Assembly: GCA_963748205.1 (NCBI GenBank) | Contig: CAVVIB010000023.1 | Location: forward strand, 744,001-808,000 | Direction of reading: 5' to 3' | DNA length: 64,000 bases | From: JAIBJN01 sp963748205 | Lineage (GTDB): Bacteria; Actinomycetota; Thermoleophilia; Gaiellales; Gaiellaceae | Shown here: positions 17,689 through 26,029 of the stretch, in pieces | Layout: every line of letters begins with the position of its first letter | How positions within the stretch are numbered: the first letter of the stretch is position 1 | Notes under the pieces: model-generated | What the model was told of the DNA's origin: nothing | What the model saw: the letters and a program-made list of their open reading frames with translations, nothing else | Database searches by the model: none | Program-made: the position numbers and the translations under genes

Positions 17689-18774
17689 CTAGGCGATCGA
17701 GAGCGGCGTGTGGAGCGGGACGCGGTCGTAGAGGTCGATCACGTCCGGGATCAGCATGCGGATGCAGCCGTGTGAGGCCGCCCCGCCGATCGAGGCCGCG
17801 TCCGCGGTTCCGTGGATGCCCGCGCCGTCGTAGAAGCCCATCCAGCGCGCCTTGATCGGGTTCGAGGGGTCGTTCCCGGGGATGACCTTGCCGGCCAGAT
17901 CGCCCGCCCAGTCGCTGTTCGGGACGTACCAGGCTGGGTTGGCCGCCATGCTCTCGATCTCGTACTGGCCGGCGGGCGTGTCGAACCCGGCTGCCCCGAT
18001 GCCGACGCGGTAGGTCTTGACGAGCCGCTGGTTGACGAAGAGGCGCAGCTCGCGCCGAGAGCGGCTGATCGCGATGAAGTGGCCGTAGCGCGCCTTCAGC
18101 TTCTTGGTCGTCACCTTCGGCCGGACGAGCTTGACCGGCACCGCGAACGCGCGGCTCGACTCCGGGCTGACGAGGTGGTCGACGATCTCGTTGCGGAGCA
18201 GGCGGGGGCGGACGGCGACGCCGACCTGCGACGGCGTGATCCAGACGCCGGCGAAGGAGGCGGAGCTCGTCGCGTCGCGCGCGGGCTGCTGGACCTCGCG
18301 GCGGATGCCCGCGACGACCCGCGCGACCGCTTCCTTCGAGTAGTCGACCTGGAGTGCGAGCTCGGTGTCCTCCGTCCCGCCGGTCAGGTCCCGGAAAGAC
18401 CGGGTGAGGAAGTTCCCCTCGCGGCTCTTCGCCATCGCTGTGCGAAGCAGCGCGTCCGCGTTCGTCTGCACGTCGACGAGCGCCGGGTCGATCGTGAACG
18501 TGCGCTTGCGGTACGCGATGCGCAGCGGCTCGTCGAGGCGGTGGGCGACTTCCCGGCGTACAGCCGTCCTCGCCTCCGCCAGCGTCATCCCGCCGACGTC
18601 GACGCCGGCAACGCTGATTCCCTCCGCGATCTGGTCCGATCGCGAAGTGTCGTAGCGGTGCAGAGCAGCGGTGGCCGATCCCGCCAGCACGACAACGGCC
18701 AGCACTGTGATGACGAGTGCCTTTCGCACTGGGACCCTCACTACCTTAGCGAGGGTTACGAAAAGTGCCCGCAA
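17689..18774 (-). CDS. L,D-transpeptidase with N-terminal membrane anchor
   Basis: A 361-residue cell-wall cross-linking enzyme. A single hydrophobic segment (ALVITVLAVVVLAGSATAAL, about residues 19-38) anchors or exports it. Residues about 50-220 form a YoaR/PG_binding_4-type domain (GISVAGVDVGGMTLAEAR). The C-terminal YkuD domain has H321 (GIHGTAD) and the catalytic SHGCIRM motif with C337, both intact. The family joins peptidoglycan stems through 3-3 links using tetrapeptide donors. It is convergent with the M64 peptidase gene. The true start could be an internal GTG nearer the membrane segment. Confidence 0.9.
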   Translation of the reverse strand: MRALFVTLAKVVRVPVRKALVITVLAVVVLAGSATAALHRYDTSRSDQIAEGISVAGVDVGGMTLAEARTAVRREVAHRLDEPLRIAYRKRTFTIDPALVDVQTNADALLRTAMAKSREGNFLTRSFRDLTGGTEDTELALQVDYSKEAVARVVAGIRREVQQPARDATSSASFAGVWITPSQVGVAVRPRLLRNEIVDHLVSPESSRAFAVPVKLVRPKVTTKKLKARYGHFIAISRSRRELRLFVNQRLVKTYRVGIGAAGFDTPAGQYEIESMAANPAWYVPNSDWAGDLAGKVIPGNDPSNPIKARWMGFYDGAGIHGTADAASIGGAASHGCIRMLIPDVIDLYDRVPLHTPLSIA

Positions 18775-18787
18775 TTTCCAGAAAGTT

Positions 18788-19363
18788 CTAGGCAGCTACG
18801 ACGGCGTCGTCCTCGGCTTCGGTGCGTGTGCGCGCCTCGCCGACGAGTTGCCCGAGGACGGCCTCCAGCTGGGCGCAGAGCTCGTCGTCGACGAGCTTCC
18901 CGTCCTCGTCGAAGCGGCTCGGCGCGCCCGTGACGGCGACGCCGTCCTCGACGACCCGCGCGCCCATGGTCTTCAGCACCTTGCGCAGCTCGGCCTGCGA
19001 CCAGACGGCGCCGAACATGCCGGTGGACGCGCCGATCACCGCGACCGGCTTGTTGCGGAGCTCGTTCGTCGCGAGCGGCCGCGAGACCCAGTCGAGGGCG
19101 TTCTTGAGCTGGCCGGGGATCGACGCGTTGTACTCGGGCGTGGCGAAGAGGACCGCGTCAGCGCCGGCGATCGCGGAGCGGAGCTCCGCGACGGCCGCCG
19201 GCGCCGTCGGGCCGTCGTCGTCCTCGTCGTAGGGCGGGATCGCCTTCAGGCCCTCCCAGACCTCCAGCGCGACGCCGTCGCCGACGTAGTCGGCGGCCGC
19301 GCGCAGGGCGCGCGTGTTGTGGGAGTCGCGGCGGAGGCTGCCCGAGATGCCGAGGATCGTCAT
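18788..19363 (-). CDS. NADPH-dependent FMN reductase-like flavoprotein
   Basis: A 191-residue flavodoxin-fold protein. The N-terminal ILGISGSLRRDSHNTRAL is the phosphate-binding loop for FMN. ATPEYNASIPGQLKNALDWV is the family's conserved central motif, and PVAVIGASTGMFGAVWSQ completes the flavin site. These enzymes reduce quinones, azo compounds or chromate with NAD(P)H. The gene starts two bases after the YceI gene on the same strand, so they form an operon that faces a MarR regulator. Confidence 0.9.
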   Translation of the reverse strand: MTILGISGSLRRDSHNTRALRAAADYVGDGVALEVWEGLKAIPPYDEDDDGPTAPAAVAELRSAIAGADAVLFATPEYNASIPGQLKNALDWVSRPLATNELRNKPVAVIGASTGMFGAVWSQAELRKVLKTMGARVVEDGVAVTGAPSRFDEDGKLVDDELCAQLEAVLGQLVGEARTRTEAEDDAVVAA

Positions 19364-19365
19364 CG

Positions 19366-19912
19366 CTAGTCGGCCTTCACGAACTGGAGCTCGGCGACGA
19401 TCGTCACCTCGTCGGCGAGCGCGGGGCCGCCGGTGGGGAGGGGCAGGTTCCAGTCGATGCCGAAGTCCGTGCGGTCGACGGTCGCACCGAGCGCGAAGCC
19501 GACGCGCTCGTTGCCGTACGGGTCGTCGAGGGCGGGGGTGGCGGTGCCGGTCACGGTGACGGGCTTCGTCACGCCCTTGATCGTGATCTCTCCGTCGACG
19601 CTCGACCGTCTCGCCGTCGAGGGCGATCCGCTCGGCTGCGAAGCGCAGCTCGGGGTGCCGCTCGGCGTCGAAGAAGTCGGGCGACTGGAGGTGCGCGGCG
19701 AGGTTCTCGTCCTTGACGTCGACGCTCGCGACCCTGGCCGCGCCGGAGAGGCTCGCGCCGTCATCGACGACCTCGAGCGTGGACTCGACCTCGCGGAACT
19801 CGCCCTTGAAGGTGCCGGCCAGGTACGCGATCTCGAAGCCGATCGTCGAGTGGACCGGGTCGAGGCGCCATGTACCGGCGGGGGCGAGTGTGGTGATTTC
19901 CTTTGTGCTCAC
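19366..19912 (-). CDS. YceI-family lipid-binding protein, frame-broken
   Basis: A YceI-like beta-barrel protein of about 181 residues, starting TWRLDPVHSTIGFEIAYLAG, a motif diagnostic of the family. It continues with SVDVKDENLAAHLQSPDFF and ends with FGIDWNLPLPTGGPALADEV. YceI folds bind isoprenoid-like lipids. No signal peptide is seen, so this member is cytoplasmic. One extra base near 19602 breaks the frame; removing it gives VEVDGEITIKGVTKPVT, which fits the family. It is the first gene of a two-gene unit divergent from a MarR regulator, whose palindrome lies in the shared gap. Confidence 0.85.
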
Positions 19913-19930
19913 TGGGCTTTCCTCCTAGTG

Positions 19931-19960
19931 CTTGCGTGGTACACTATTGCGTACGCAAGC
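19931..19960. promoter_or_regulatory. MarR-type operator in divergent gap
   Basis: The 63-base gap between yceI and marR holds a perfect 12-bp palindrome TTGCGTACGCAA (19947-19958). A second half-site CTTGCGT lies at 19931-19937, complementary to ACGCAAG at 19953-19959. Such nested palindromes are typical of MarR binding sites that control both divergent genes. Confidence 0.7.
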
Positions 19961-19975
19961 AAAGGTAGCAGCAAT

Positions 19976-20449
19976 ATGTTGAGTCCGCAAGTAACCCATC
20001 GAACCCAGACGGCATCCGCTCCTGCGGTGCGGGCGTGGACGCGCCTTCTGCGCGCCTACTCGGCGACCGCGCGCTGCCTCAGCCCGGCGCTGCTCGAGGA
20101 GCACGGCCTCACGCTCAACGACTACGAGGCGCTCAAGCTGCTCGCCGACGCAGAGGAGAGGCGCATGCGGCGCGTCGACCTGGCCGCCGCGCTCTCGCTC
20201 TCGGCCTCCGGCGTCACGAGGCTCCTCGAGGGGCTCGAGGAGGACGGCCTCGTCGAGCGGGCCACGTGCCCGCACGACCGCCGCGTCGCCTACGCGCAGC
20301 TGACCGACGAGGGCGCCTCGAGGCTCCAGGCGGCCTCGTGCGGCCATGCCGCGTCGATCCGCGACCTGCTCGAGGAGTCGCTGACCGAGGCCGAGCTCGA
20401 GGAGCTCGCCGAGCTGCTCGGCAAGGTCGCCGGTGACGAGGCCGTCTAG
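19976..20449 (+). CDS. MarR-family transcriptional regulator
   Basis: A 157-residue MarR protein. After an N-terminal dimerisation helix (RAWTRLLRAYSATARCLSPAL), residues about 45-115 form the winged helix: DLAAALSLSASGVTRLLEGL recognition region and ATCPHDRRVAYAQLTDEG wing, including the conserved D-R-R of the family. ATG 19976 is chosen because it follows the operator palindrome and begins the dimerisation region. It faces the yceI/FMN reductase operon, so it probably represses that pair and itself, with release by a small aromatic or oxidant ligand. Confidence 0.92.
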   Translation: MLSPQVTHRTQTASAPAVRAWTRLLRAYSATARCLSPALLEEHGLTLNDYEALKLLADAEERRMRRVDLAAALSLSASGVTRLLEGLEEDGLVERATCPHDRRVAYAQLTDEGASRLQAASCGHAASIRDLLEESLTEAELEELAELLGKVAGDEAV

Positions 20450-21268
20450 CTAGTACGGCAGCTCGACGTCGCTGACGTCGAGGCCGAGCGAGTTCGCGAG
20501 CCGGACCCCGTCGTCGAGGTCCTCGCGAAGGCGCTGGACGTCGCGGCTGTGCATGGCGCGCCCGATCCAGGCGCGCTCCGGGGGCCGCCAGAGAGCGTGG
20601 TCGACGAAGATCGGAAGCATCCGGTTCGCCGCCTTGACGAGCTTCTGCTTCGTCCGCTTGGTGGCGTTCTCGAGCAGGACACGCTCGTACGCCATGCCGG
20701 CGCCGTGGTGGATCCCGTCGTCGATCGTCAGCCGGTTGCAGAGGTCCTCGAGCACCGTTCCGCGCGAGGAGCGGGCGATCAGGCGGAACCTGGGGATGAT
20801 CAGGCGCTCGAAGAAGACCTGCATGAGGAAGACCTTCTCCTCGAGCAGGTCGAGGTCGTCCAGGAACATGCGGGCCAGCTCGTCGAGATAGGGATCTCGG
20901 GCGCCCGGTCCGCCGACCTCGCCGAGGAGCTTGAGCCAGGCCTCGACGTGGCGAGCCTCGTCCTGGGCCATCGTCGTGTAGTAGAGCCGGGCCTCGTGGT
21001 GCTCCGCGAGATTCAGGAGCTGGGCGGCCATCTTCACGGCGAGGATGTCTGCCTGGTACTGCTGCGTGATGACCGAGCGCCAGACGTCCTTGCGGCGGGC
21101 CTGCTTCTGCGCCGACCCGCGGGCTTCGGGAATCGGCGGAAGCTCGTTCCAGGGCATGTCGTGCGTCTGCCACTCGGCTCGCTTGGCGAGCTCGTAGTAG
21201 CGCAGGACGCCGCGCGTTTCCCCGGACGGCTCCGGGCCAACGCCGTGCTGAAGCTCTTCGACGGCCAT
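20450..21268 (-). CDS. Ferritin-like (di-iron) superfamily protein
   Basis: A 272-residue all-helical protein. The four-helix core shows AEHHEARLYYTTMAQDEARH (a first carboxylate/histidine pair, E..DEARH) and a second pair of helices around EEKVFLMQVFFERLIIP and DDGIHHGAGMAY. The layout resembles ribonucleotide-reductase-R2-like oxidases and AurF-like N-oxygenases, so a di-iron oxidase role is plausible. The second E-x-x-H motif is replaced by a DDGIHH sequence, so metal binding is not certain. It is convergent with marR, with stops one base apart. Confidence 0.7.
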   Translation of the reverse strand: MAVEELQHGVGPEPSGETRGVLRYYELAKRAEWQTHDMPWNELPPIPEARGSAQKQARRKDVWRSVITQQYQADILAVKMAAQLLNLAEHHEARLYYTTMAQDEARHVEAWLKLLGEVGGPGARDPYLDELARMFLDDLDLLEEKVFLMQVFFERLIIPRFRLIARSSRGTVLEDLCNRLTIDDGIHHGAGMAYERVLLENATKRTKQKLVKAANRMLPIFVDHALWRPPERAWIGRAMHSRDVQRLREDLDDGVRLANSLGLDVSDVELPY

Positions 21269-21313
21269 CGCGGGGAGCTTAGCGCCGGTCTCGTGAGGCC
21301 GGGCGGCAGGCCG

Positions 21314-21811
21314 CTAGCTGACGGCGACCTTGAGGGCGACGATCAGGAGCCCGAGCGCGAGGTTCGTTCCGATGACGGCGAGCGTCGCCAGGCCGCCAAG
21401 CTGCTCGATCCGGGCGTAGCGGAGGCCCTGCACCGCCAGCGTGCCCACGCCGAGCCAGACGGCGAGCCACACGGCCGTCGAGTCCTTCAGGACGTCGAGC
21501 GCGCCGAGAACGACCGCCGCGCAGGGGGCGACGGCCGCGAGGACGATCGTCGCCTCGCGACGCCCGACGTCAACGAGCCGGCCGGCGCGCATCGGCTGCT
21601 CCTCGCTGACGCTCTCGGCCAGCGCGTGCGCGTAGACGTGTGCGAGCCACAGGACGACGGAGGTCGTTGCGACGACGGCCGCGAGGTGCCACATCCTGCC
21701 CTGCGTGTTGGCCGCCCCGGCCACGAGCGCCGCCAGGACGACGATCGTTCCGTAGACCGTCCCGGCGATCGTCTCGCCGGTGCCGAAGACGACGTGCCGC
21801 GTCCGGCTCAT
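21314..21811 (-). CDS. Small multi-pass membrane protein
   Basis: A 165-residue protein with four or five predicted membrane segments (TIAGTVYGTIVVLAALVAG, HLAAVVATTSVVLWLAHVYA, ATIVLAAVAPCAAVVLGAL, AVWLAVWLGVGTLAVQGL, LATLAVIGTNLALGLLIVAL). It begins MSRTRHVVFGTGETIAGTV. No family function is recognised. Its ATG overlaps the stop of the ATP-grasp gene (ATGA), so the pair is translationally coupled and probably acts together. Confidence 0.75.
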   Translation of the reverse strand: MSRTRHVVFGTGETIAGTVYGTIVVLAALVAGAANTQGRMWHLAAVVATTSVVLWLAHVYAHALAESVSEEQPMRAGRLVDVGRREATIVLAAVAPCAAVVLGALDVLKDSTAVWLAVWLGVGTLAVQGLRYARIEQLGGLATLAVIGTNLALGLLIVALKVAVS

Positions 21812-23050
21812 GCCGCTGTGGCTCGCTCGTCGGCCGCCCACTCGGCCGTCAGGCGCCGGCACCGCTCGATCATCTCGTCCTGCCTTTCGGGCTCGACCTC
21901 GAGCCGGATCGCGCGCACGACGAGGTCGTCGAACTCGGGGCTCTCGACGTACTCCACGGTCAGCTCGTCGAGGTGAGGGAGGGCCGTCGCGCGGAAGTCC
22001 TCGAAGCGGTCGGCCTGGTAGTAGGCATCGGCGAGCGCCGCATAGCGGTCGAGCTTCTCCTCGTAGGTGAGGTCGGGGTCGTCGCCGATCTGGAAGTACT
22101 CGCGCGTCCGCTGGTTGAGGCGCATCGAGCTCCCGGTCGCGACGCAGAAGGCACACCACGCGAGCAGCGACTTGATCGCCCAGGGGAAGTGGTAGTGCAG
22201 GCTGACGAGGGCGATGTCCGGGGACGCGTTCGCGTAGTCGATCGGGTGCGCGTGCCCGTCCTTGACGATCGTCTCGCACGAGTTGAACTCCCAGCGGAAG
22301 AACGCGTTGACGAGCCGGCTGATCGACGGCGACCTCGCGCGTGAGGTCGGGCGGGAGGATGTCGAGCTCGACGTCGTAGCGGTAATGCCCGTGCGCGCCG
22401 GGGTCGTAGCGCATGACGCGGGTCTGCGGCCCGATCGAGAGGCTGCGGGTGAAGACGTCGTAGTCCTCGACGCTCGCCTGCAGGTGCATCATCCGCTCGC
22501 CGGAGTCGTCGTAGGCGGCGTGCAGCTCCTCGGGGCCGGCGATCCGCGTGACGCCGACCCACATGCCGCCGTCGAACGGCTTCATGTAGAGCGGGTAGCC
22601 GACCCGGGCTGCGACCGCGTCGAGGTCGAAGTCCGGGTTGTAGCGCTCGGCCATCGGCACGTAGCGCGGGTTGTCCGGCGGCAGTTTGTGCGGGAGGAGC
22701 CAGGTCTCCGGCACCTTCAGGCCGAGCCGCATCATCGCGCAGTACGCCGCGTGCTTCTCCATTGCCTGGAACGTGAACGGGTTGTTCAGGAGGTAGGCCT
22801 CGTCCATCAGGGCGATCTTCTTCAGCCACTCGCGCGGGAGGTCGTACCACCAGGAGAGCCGGTCGATGACGAGCGACCAGCGCGGCTCGTGCCGCAGGTC
22901 GAAGGGCTCGTTGCGGATCCGCTGCGAGGTCAGCACGTGGGTCTCGCCCCGGTAGTGGACGGGCCCTACGCGGTCGAGGAGCGCCTCGAAGGCGGTGGGC
23001 CAGTCCTCTTCGGTGGCGAGCAGCAAGCCGATCGGGTGCTGGCTGCCCAT
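21808..23050 (-). CDS. ATP-grasp superfamily protein, frame-broken
   Basis: Corrected length is about 413 residues. The N-terminal domain starts PIGLLLATEEDWPTAFEALL. The ATP-grasp region begins around NNPFTFQAMEKHAAYCAMMR, has VGYPLYMKPFDGGMWVGVTR as the ATP-lysine strand and YDVFTRSLSIGPQTRVMRYD as the following sheet. The C-terminal part is helical (ALADAYYQADRFEDFRATAL). ATP-grasp enzymes ligate a carboxylate to an amine or thiol; the substrates here are unknown. One extra base near 22320 breaks the frame; removal gives ISRLVNAFFRWEFNSCE. It is coupled to the downstream membrane gene and divergent from a cupin gene. Confidence 0.8.
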
Positions 23051-23104
23051 GTCGTTCGGAAGCGCGATGCTACGGGGTCCGAGGTCACCCGTGAAGGAGG
23101 CGCG

Positions 23105-23644
23105 ATGGTGCAGGAGGCACGTCTGGTCAGGACCGAGAACGGGCTCGAGCCCGAGGGCGAGGGCTGGTACGTGCTCAACGCGCGCGAGGCGAGGTGGTAC
23201 GAGAATCCCGAGTACGGCGGCTACGTCAACTTCCAGGGCGACGTGCGCTTCGCCCAGGTCGGCTTCAACGTCGCCGTGCTCGCGCCGGGCCAGCCCGCGT
23301 GCATGTACCACGGCGAGGAGGACCAGGAGGCGTTCCTCATGCTCGCCGGGGAGGCGCTGCTCCTGGTCGAGGGCGAAGAGCGGCCGCTCAAGCAGTGGGA
23401 CTTCTTTCACTGCCCGCCCTGGACCGAGCACGTGATCGTCGGCGCGGGCGAGGGCCCCTGCGTCTTCGTCGCGGTGGGCGCGCGGACGCCCGGCTCGAAC
23501 GTCGTCTATCCACGGACGGACGTGGCGCTCCGGCACGGGGCCGGGGTGGAGGAGGAGACGGACTCCGGGGCCGTGGCGTATGCAGACGTGTCCGAGCCGC
23601 AGGCCCGCCCGTACCGCGAAGGCGATCTGCCCGGGTGGGAGTAG
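23105..23644 (+). CDS. Cupin-domain protein
   Basis: A 179-residue single-domain cupin with AAGGAGG 4 bases before the ATG. The barrel shows the sequence ARWYENPEYGGYVNFQG, a strand with YHGEEDQEAFLMLAGEALLLVEGEE (cupin motif 1 with an H and E pair) and DFFHCPPWTEHVIVGAG (motif 2 with a H). A metal-binding site is therefore plausible. The cupin sits 54 bases from the divergent ATP-grasp gene. Substrate is unknown; many such small cupins bind sugars or act as isomerases or sensors. Confidence 0.85.
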   Translation: MVQEARLVRTENGLEPEGEGWYVLNAREARWYENPEYGGYVNFQGDVRFAQVGFNVAVLAPGQPACMYHGEEDQEAFLMLAGEALLLVEGEERPLKQWDFFHCPPWTEHVIVGAGEGPCVFVAVGARTPGSNVVYPRTDVALRHGAGVEEETDSGAVAYADVSEPQARPYREGDLPGWE

Positions 23645-23682
23645 ACTCGGCCGCGGGGTCGTCTGTCAGCAGGAGGTATCGA

Positions 23683-24528
23683 ATGGCCAGAGCCAGAAGA
23701 GCGCCGAAGCCGAAGCCAGCAGCGAAGCCGCGGAGGCGGGCGGCGAAGAAGCGCCAGCCGAAGCGGATCCTGAACGTCATTCCGTCGCCCGAGAGGGACG
23801 AGGACTGGACGTTCCGAAACGCGCAGGAGGCGGACATGATCGCCACCGCCCCGCGCGTCCCCTCGACCAAAGACCTACGCGCCGACTGGTGGAGGATCAA
23901 CGACCAGAAGTCGACGGGCTCCTGCGTCGGCTGGGCGACCGCCGACTCGGTCCTCCGCTGGCACTTCGTCAAGTCAGGGAGGCTCCCGCAGTCGACGCTC
24001 CTCTCGCCGCGCTTCATCTGGATGGCGTCGAAGGAGACCGACCAGTTCACCTCGCGGCCGACGACCTTCGTCGATGCCGAGGGCACGAGCCTGAAGTCGG
24101 CGCTCGACATCGCGCGCAAGTACGGCTCCGTGCGTGACTCGGCCCTGCCGTGGGCGACCGGCAAGCTCTACGGCGGGTCGGCGAACACGCTCTACGCGCT
24201 CGCTGCGCAGTTCAAGATCCTCTCCTACTTCAACCTGGGCGTGACCCCGTCGAACTGGCGGACGTGGCTGGCGACGAACGGGCCGATCCTCACCCGGCTG
24301 GACGTCGACGCGACCTGGGATGCCGCGACCGAGAACAAGGGCGTCCTCGCCGATTACAAGCCGAGGACGGCACGCGGCGGCCACGCCGTGGCGATCGTCG
24401 GCTACCGGCCCGGAGAGTTCATCGTCAGGAACAGCTGGGGCACCGGCTGGGGCGACAAGGGCTTCGCGTACGCCTCGGACTCGTACGCCGAGAACGCGTT
24501 CACCGAGGCCTACGGCGTCAGCGTGTAG
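23683..24528 (+). CDS. Papain-family (C1) cysteine protease
   Basis: A 281-residue protein. Residues 1-30 are strongly basic (RARRAPKPKPAAKPRRRAAK) with no hydrophobic signal sequence. The C1 peptidase domain starts near residue 60, with catalytic C81 in STGSCVGWA, H234 in GGHAVAIVGY and N250 in VRNSWGTGWGDKGFAY. All three catalytic residues are in place and the oxyanion glutamine is at Q76. AGGAGG lies 7 bases before the ATG. Bacterial C1 proteases of this size are usually intracellular or phage-/secretion-related; no target can be inferred. The stop overlaps the convergent cupin gene by 11 bases. Confidence 0.9.
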   Translation: MARARRAPKPKPAAKPRRRAAKKRQPKRILNVIPSPERDEDWTFRNAQEADMIATAPRVPSTKDLRADWWRINDQKSTGSCVGWATADSVLRWHFVKSGRLPQSTLLSPRFIWMASKETDQFTSRPTTFVDAEGTSLKSALDIARKYGSVRDSALPWATGKLYGGSANTLYALAAQFKILSYFNLGVTPSNWRTWLATNGPILTRLDVDATWDAATENKGVLADYKPRTARGGHAVAIVGYRPGEFIVRNSWGTGWGDKGFAYASDSYAENAFTEAYGVSV

Positions 24529-25060
24529 CGGAGGCGCGGTAGCCGAACAGGCGCCCGATCGGCGCCAGCAGCGCGAAGAGGAGCTTCTGGACGCCGTAGG
24601 TCGGGCGCGCGAGCGCGAAGTCGTCCAGGTGCTTGCGGCCGATGACGGCCATGTGCAGGAGGTTCGGGCGGCCCTGCTCGTCCGTCTTGCCGTCCTCGGC
24701 GAGGCGGTACATCGTCTCCAGGAAGCCCTCGTACGTTCCCGCCGGGACGAAGTCGACGACCATCCGCACGGGCGCGTCGCCCTCGACCTTGAAGGTGTGC
24801 GGCTCTCCGCGCGGGATCTCCAGCTTGTCGCCGGGCTCGAGGATCCGGATCGTCCCGTGCAGCGCAATCGCCACGCGGCCCTCCTTGATGTCGTACCGCT
24901 CGACGAAGCGCCGGTGCACGTGGAGCGGCGGGCCCTCCTTGTGCGGGGCCGCGACGACGTCGACCTGGAGGAGCTCGCCGTTCGAGTCGGCGGTCGTCAC
25001 GACGAAGGTGAGCGTCTCGCCCGTCGCCGGGTTGCGGATCACGTCGCCTGCGTTGGCCAC
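24518..25060 (-). CDS. Cupin-domain protein
   Basis: A 180-residue cupin that begins with an IRNPATGETLTFVVTTADSN strand. Motif 1 is PPLHVHRRFVERYDIKEGRV with two histidines and a glutamate as likely metal ligands; motif 2 is IPRGEPHTFKVEGDAPVRM with a third histidine. The C-terminal helices (LLHMAVIGRKHLDDFALARP and LLFALLAPIGRLFG) resemble a family of stand-alone cupins of unknown function. It is divergent from the AraC gene at 25104 by 43 bases. Confidence 0.85.
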   Translation of the reverse strand: MANAGDVIRNPATGETLTFVVTTADSNGELLQVDVVAAPHKEGPPLHVHRRFVERYDIKEGRVAIALHGTIRILEPGDKLEIPRGEPHTFKVEGDAPVRMVVDFVPAGTYEGFLETMYRLAEDGKTDEQGRPNLLHMAVIGRKHLDDFALARPTYGVQKLLFALLAPIGRLFGYRASATR

Positions 25061-25103
25061 GGCGGCACACTAGCCAGCTTGGCCGCCGCTCGTCTAACTG
25101 AAT

Positions 25104-26001
25104 ATGAGCGCGGATCCGGCTGTCGGCGTGGTCTTCGAGGGCGACCGCATCGTCCTCGGCGAGTTCCACTGCTGGCCGGGCGACCCACGCTGGACTCGGG
25201 AGAACTGCGCGGAGGAGGGCCACTTCGTCGTCTTCCCCGGCACGAGCGTCGTGATCGAGCACGACGGCAAGCCCGGTGGTCGCGACCCCGAACCACGTGA
25301 TGTTCTACAACCCGAAGCAGAGCTACCGCCGCCGTCTCCTGCATCCGAAGGGCGATCACTGCGCCTTCCTGCTCGTCGAGGCCGGCCTGCTGGCCGAGAT
25401 CGCCGCGCCGCACCTCTCGGCGACTCGCTTTCCCGTCAGCCACGGGCCGCTCGAGCCGGCGACCTACCTCCGGCACCGCCTGCTCTTGCGCGCCGTCGCG
25501 GCGCGGGCCGCCGACCGCCTGATCGTCGAGGAGACGCTGTGCCGCCTGCTCGCCGAGGCCGTGGCGAGCGGGCTGCGGCTGGCAGCGACGGCCGCCGGGA
25601 GCGCCGGTCGACGGCGGCGGGCCACTCCGAGCTCGTCGAAGCGACGAAGGAGCTTCTTGCGCGGCGGCTCGGTGACCGGCTGACGCTCGCGGACATCGCG
25701 CGCTCCGTGCACAGCTCGCCGTTTCACCTGGCCCGCGTGTTCCGCGCCCACACCGGATTCAGCATCCACGGCTATCGCAATCAGCTGCGCCTCCGCTCGT
25801 CGCTCGAGAGCCTCTTCGACCCCGGCGTCGACCTCGCTCTGCTCGCGCGACGGCTCGGATTCGCGAGCCACAGCCACTTCACGGACAGCTTCCACCGGGT
25901 CTTCGGCCGGCCGCCCTCGGCGGTGCGCCGGGCAGGGCGGGCGGTCGGACGTCGCGGAACTGCGCACGATCGTGGAAGCGCCGCTCGTCGCCGCCTCCTA
26001 G
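25104..26001 (+). CDS. AraC-family transcriptional regulator, frame-broken
   Basis: An AraC protein of about 298 residues after correction. The N-terminal part (VGVVFEGDRIVLGEFHCWPG) is a sensor-like domain. The C-terminal DNA-binding domain has two helix-turn-helix units: RLTLADIARSVHSSPFHLAR and SLLARRLGFASHSHFTDSFH-type sequence, ending at FHRVFGRPPSA. Three frame breaks are needed, near 25265 (one extra), 25610 (one missing) and 25940 (one extra). The last restores a short tail ELRTIVEAPLVAAS. It is not clear which gene it controls; the divergent cupin is a candidate. Confidence 0.7.
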
Positions 26002-26029
26002 CCTCGGTCGAAAGACCGAAGGGGGAGCG

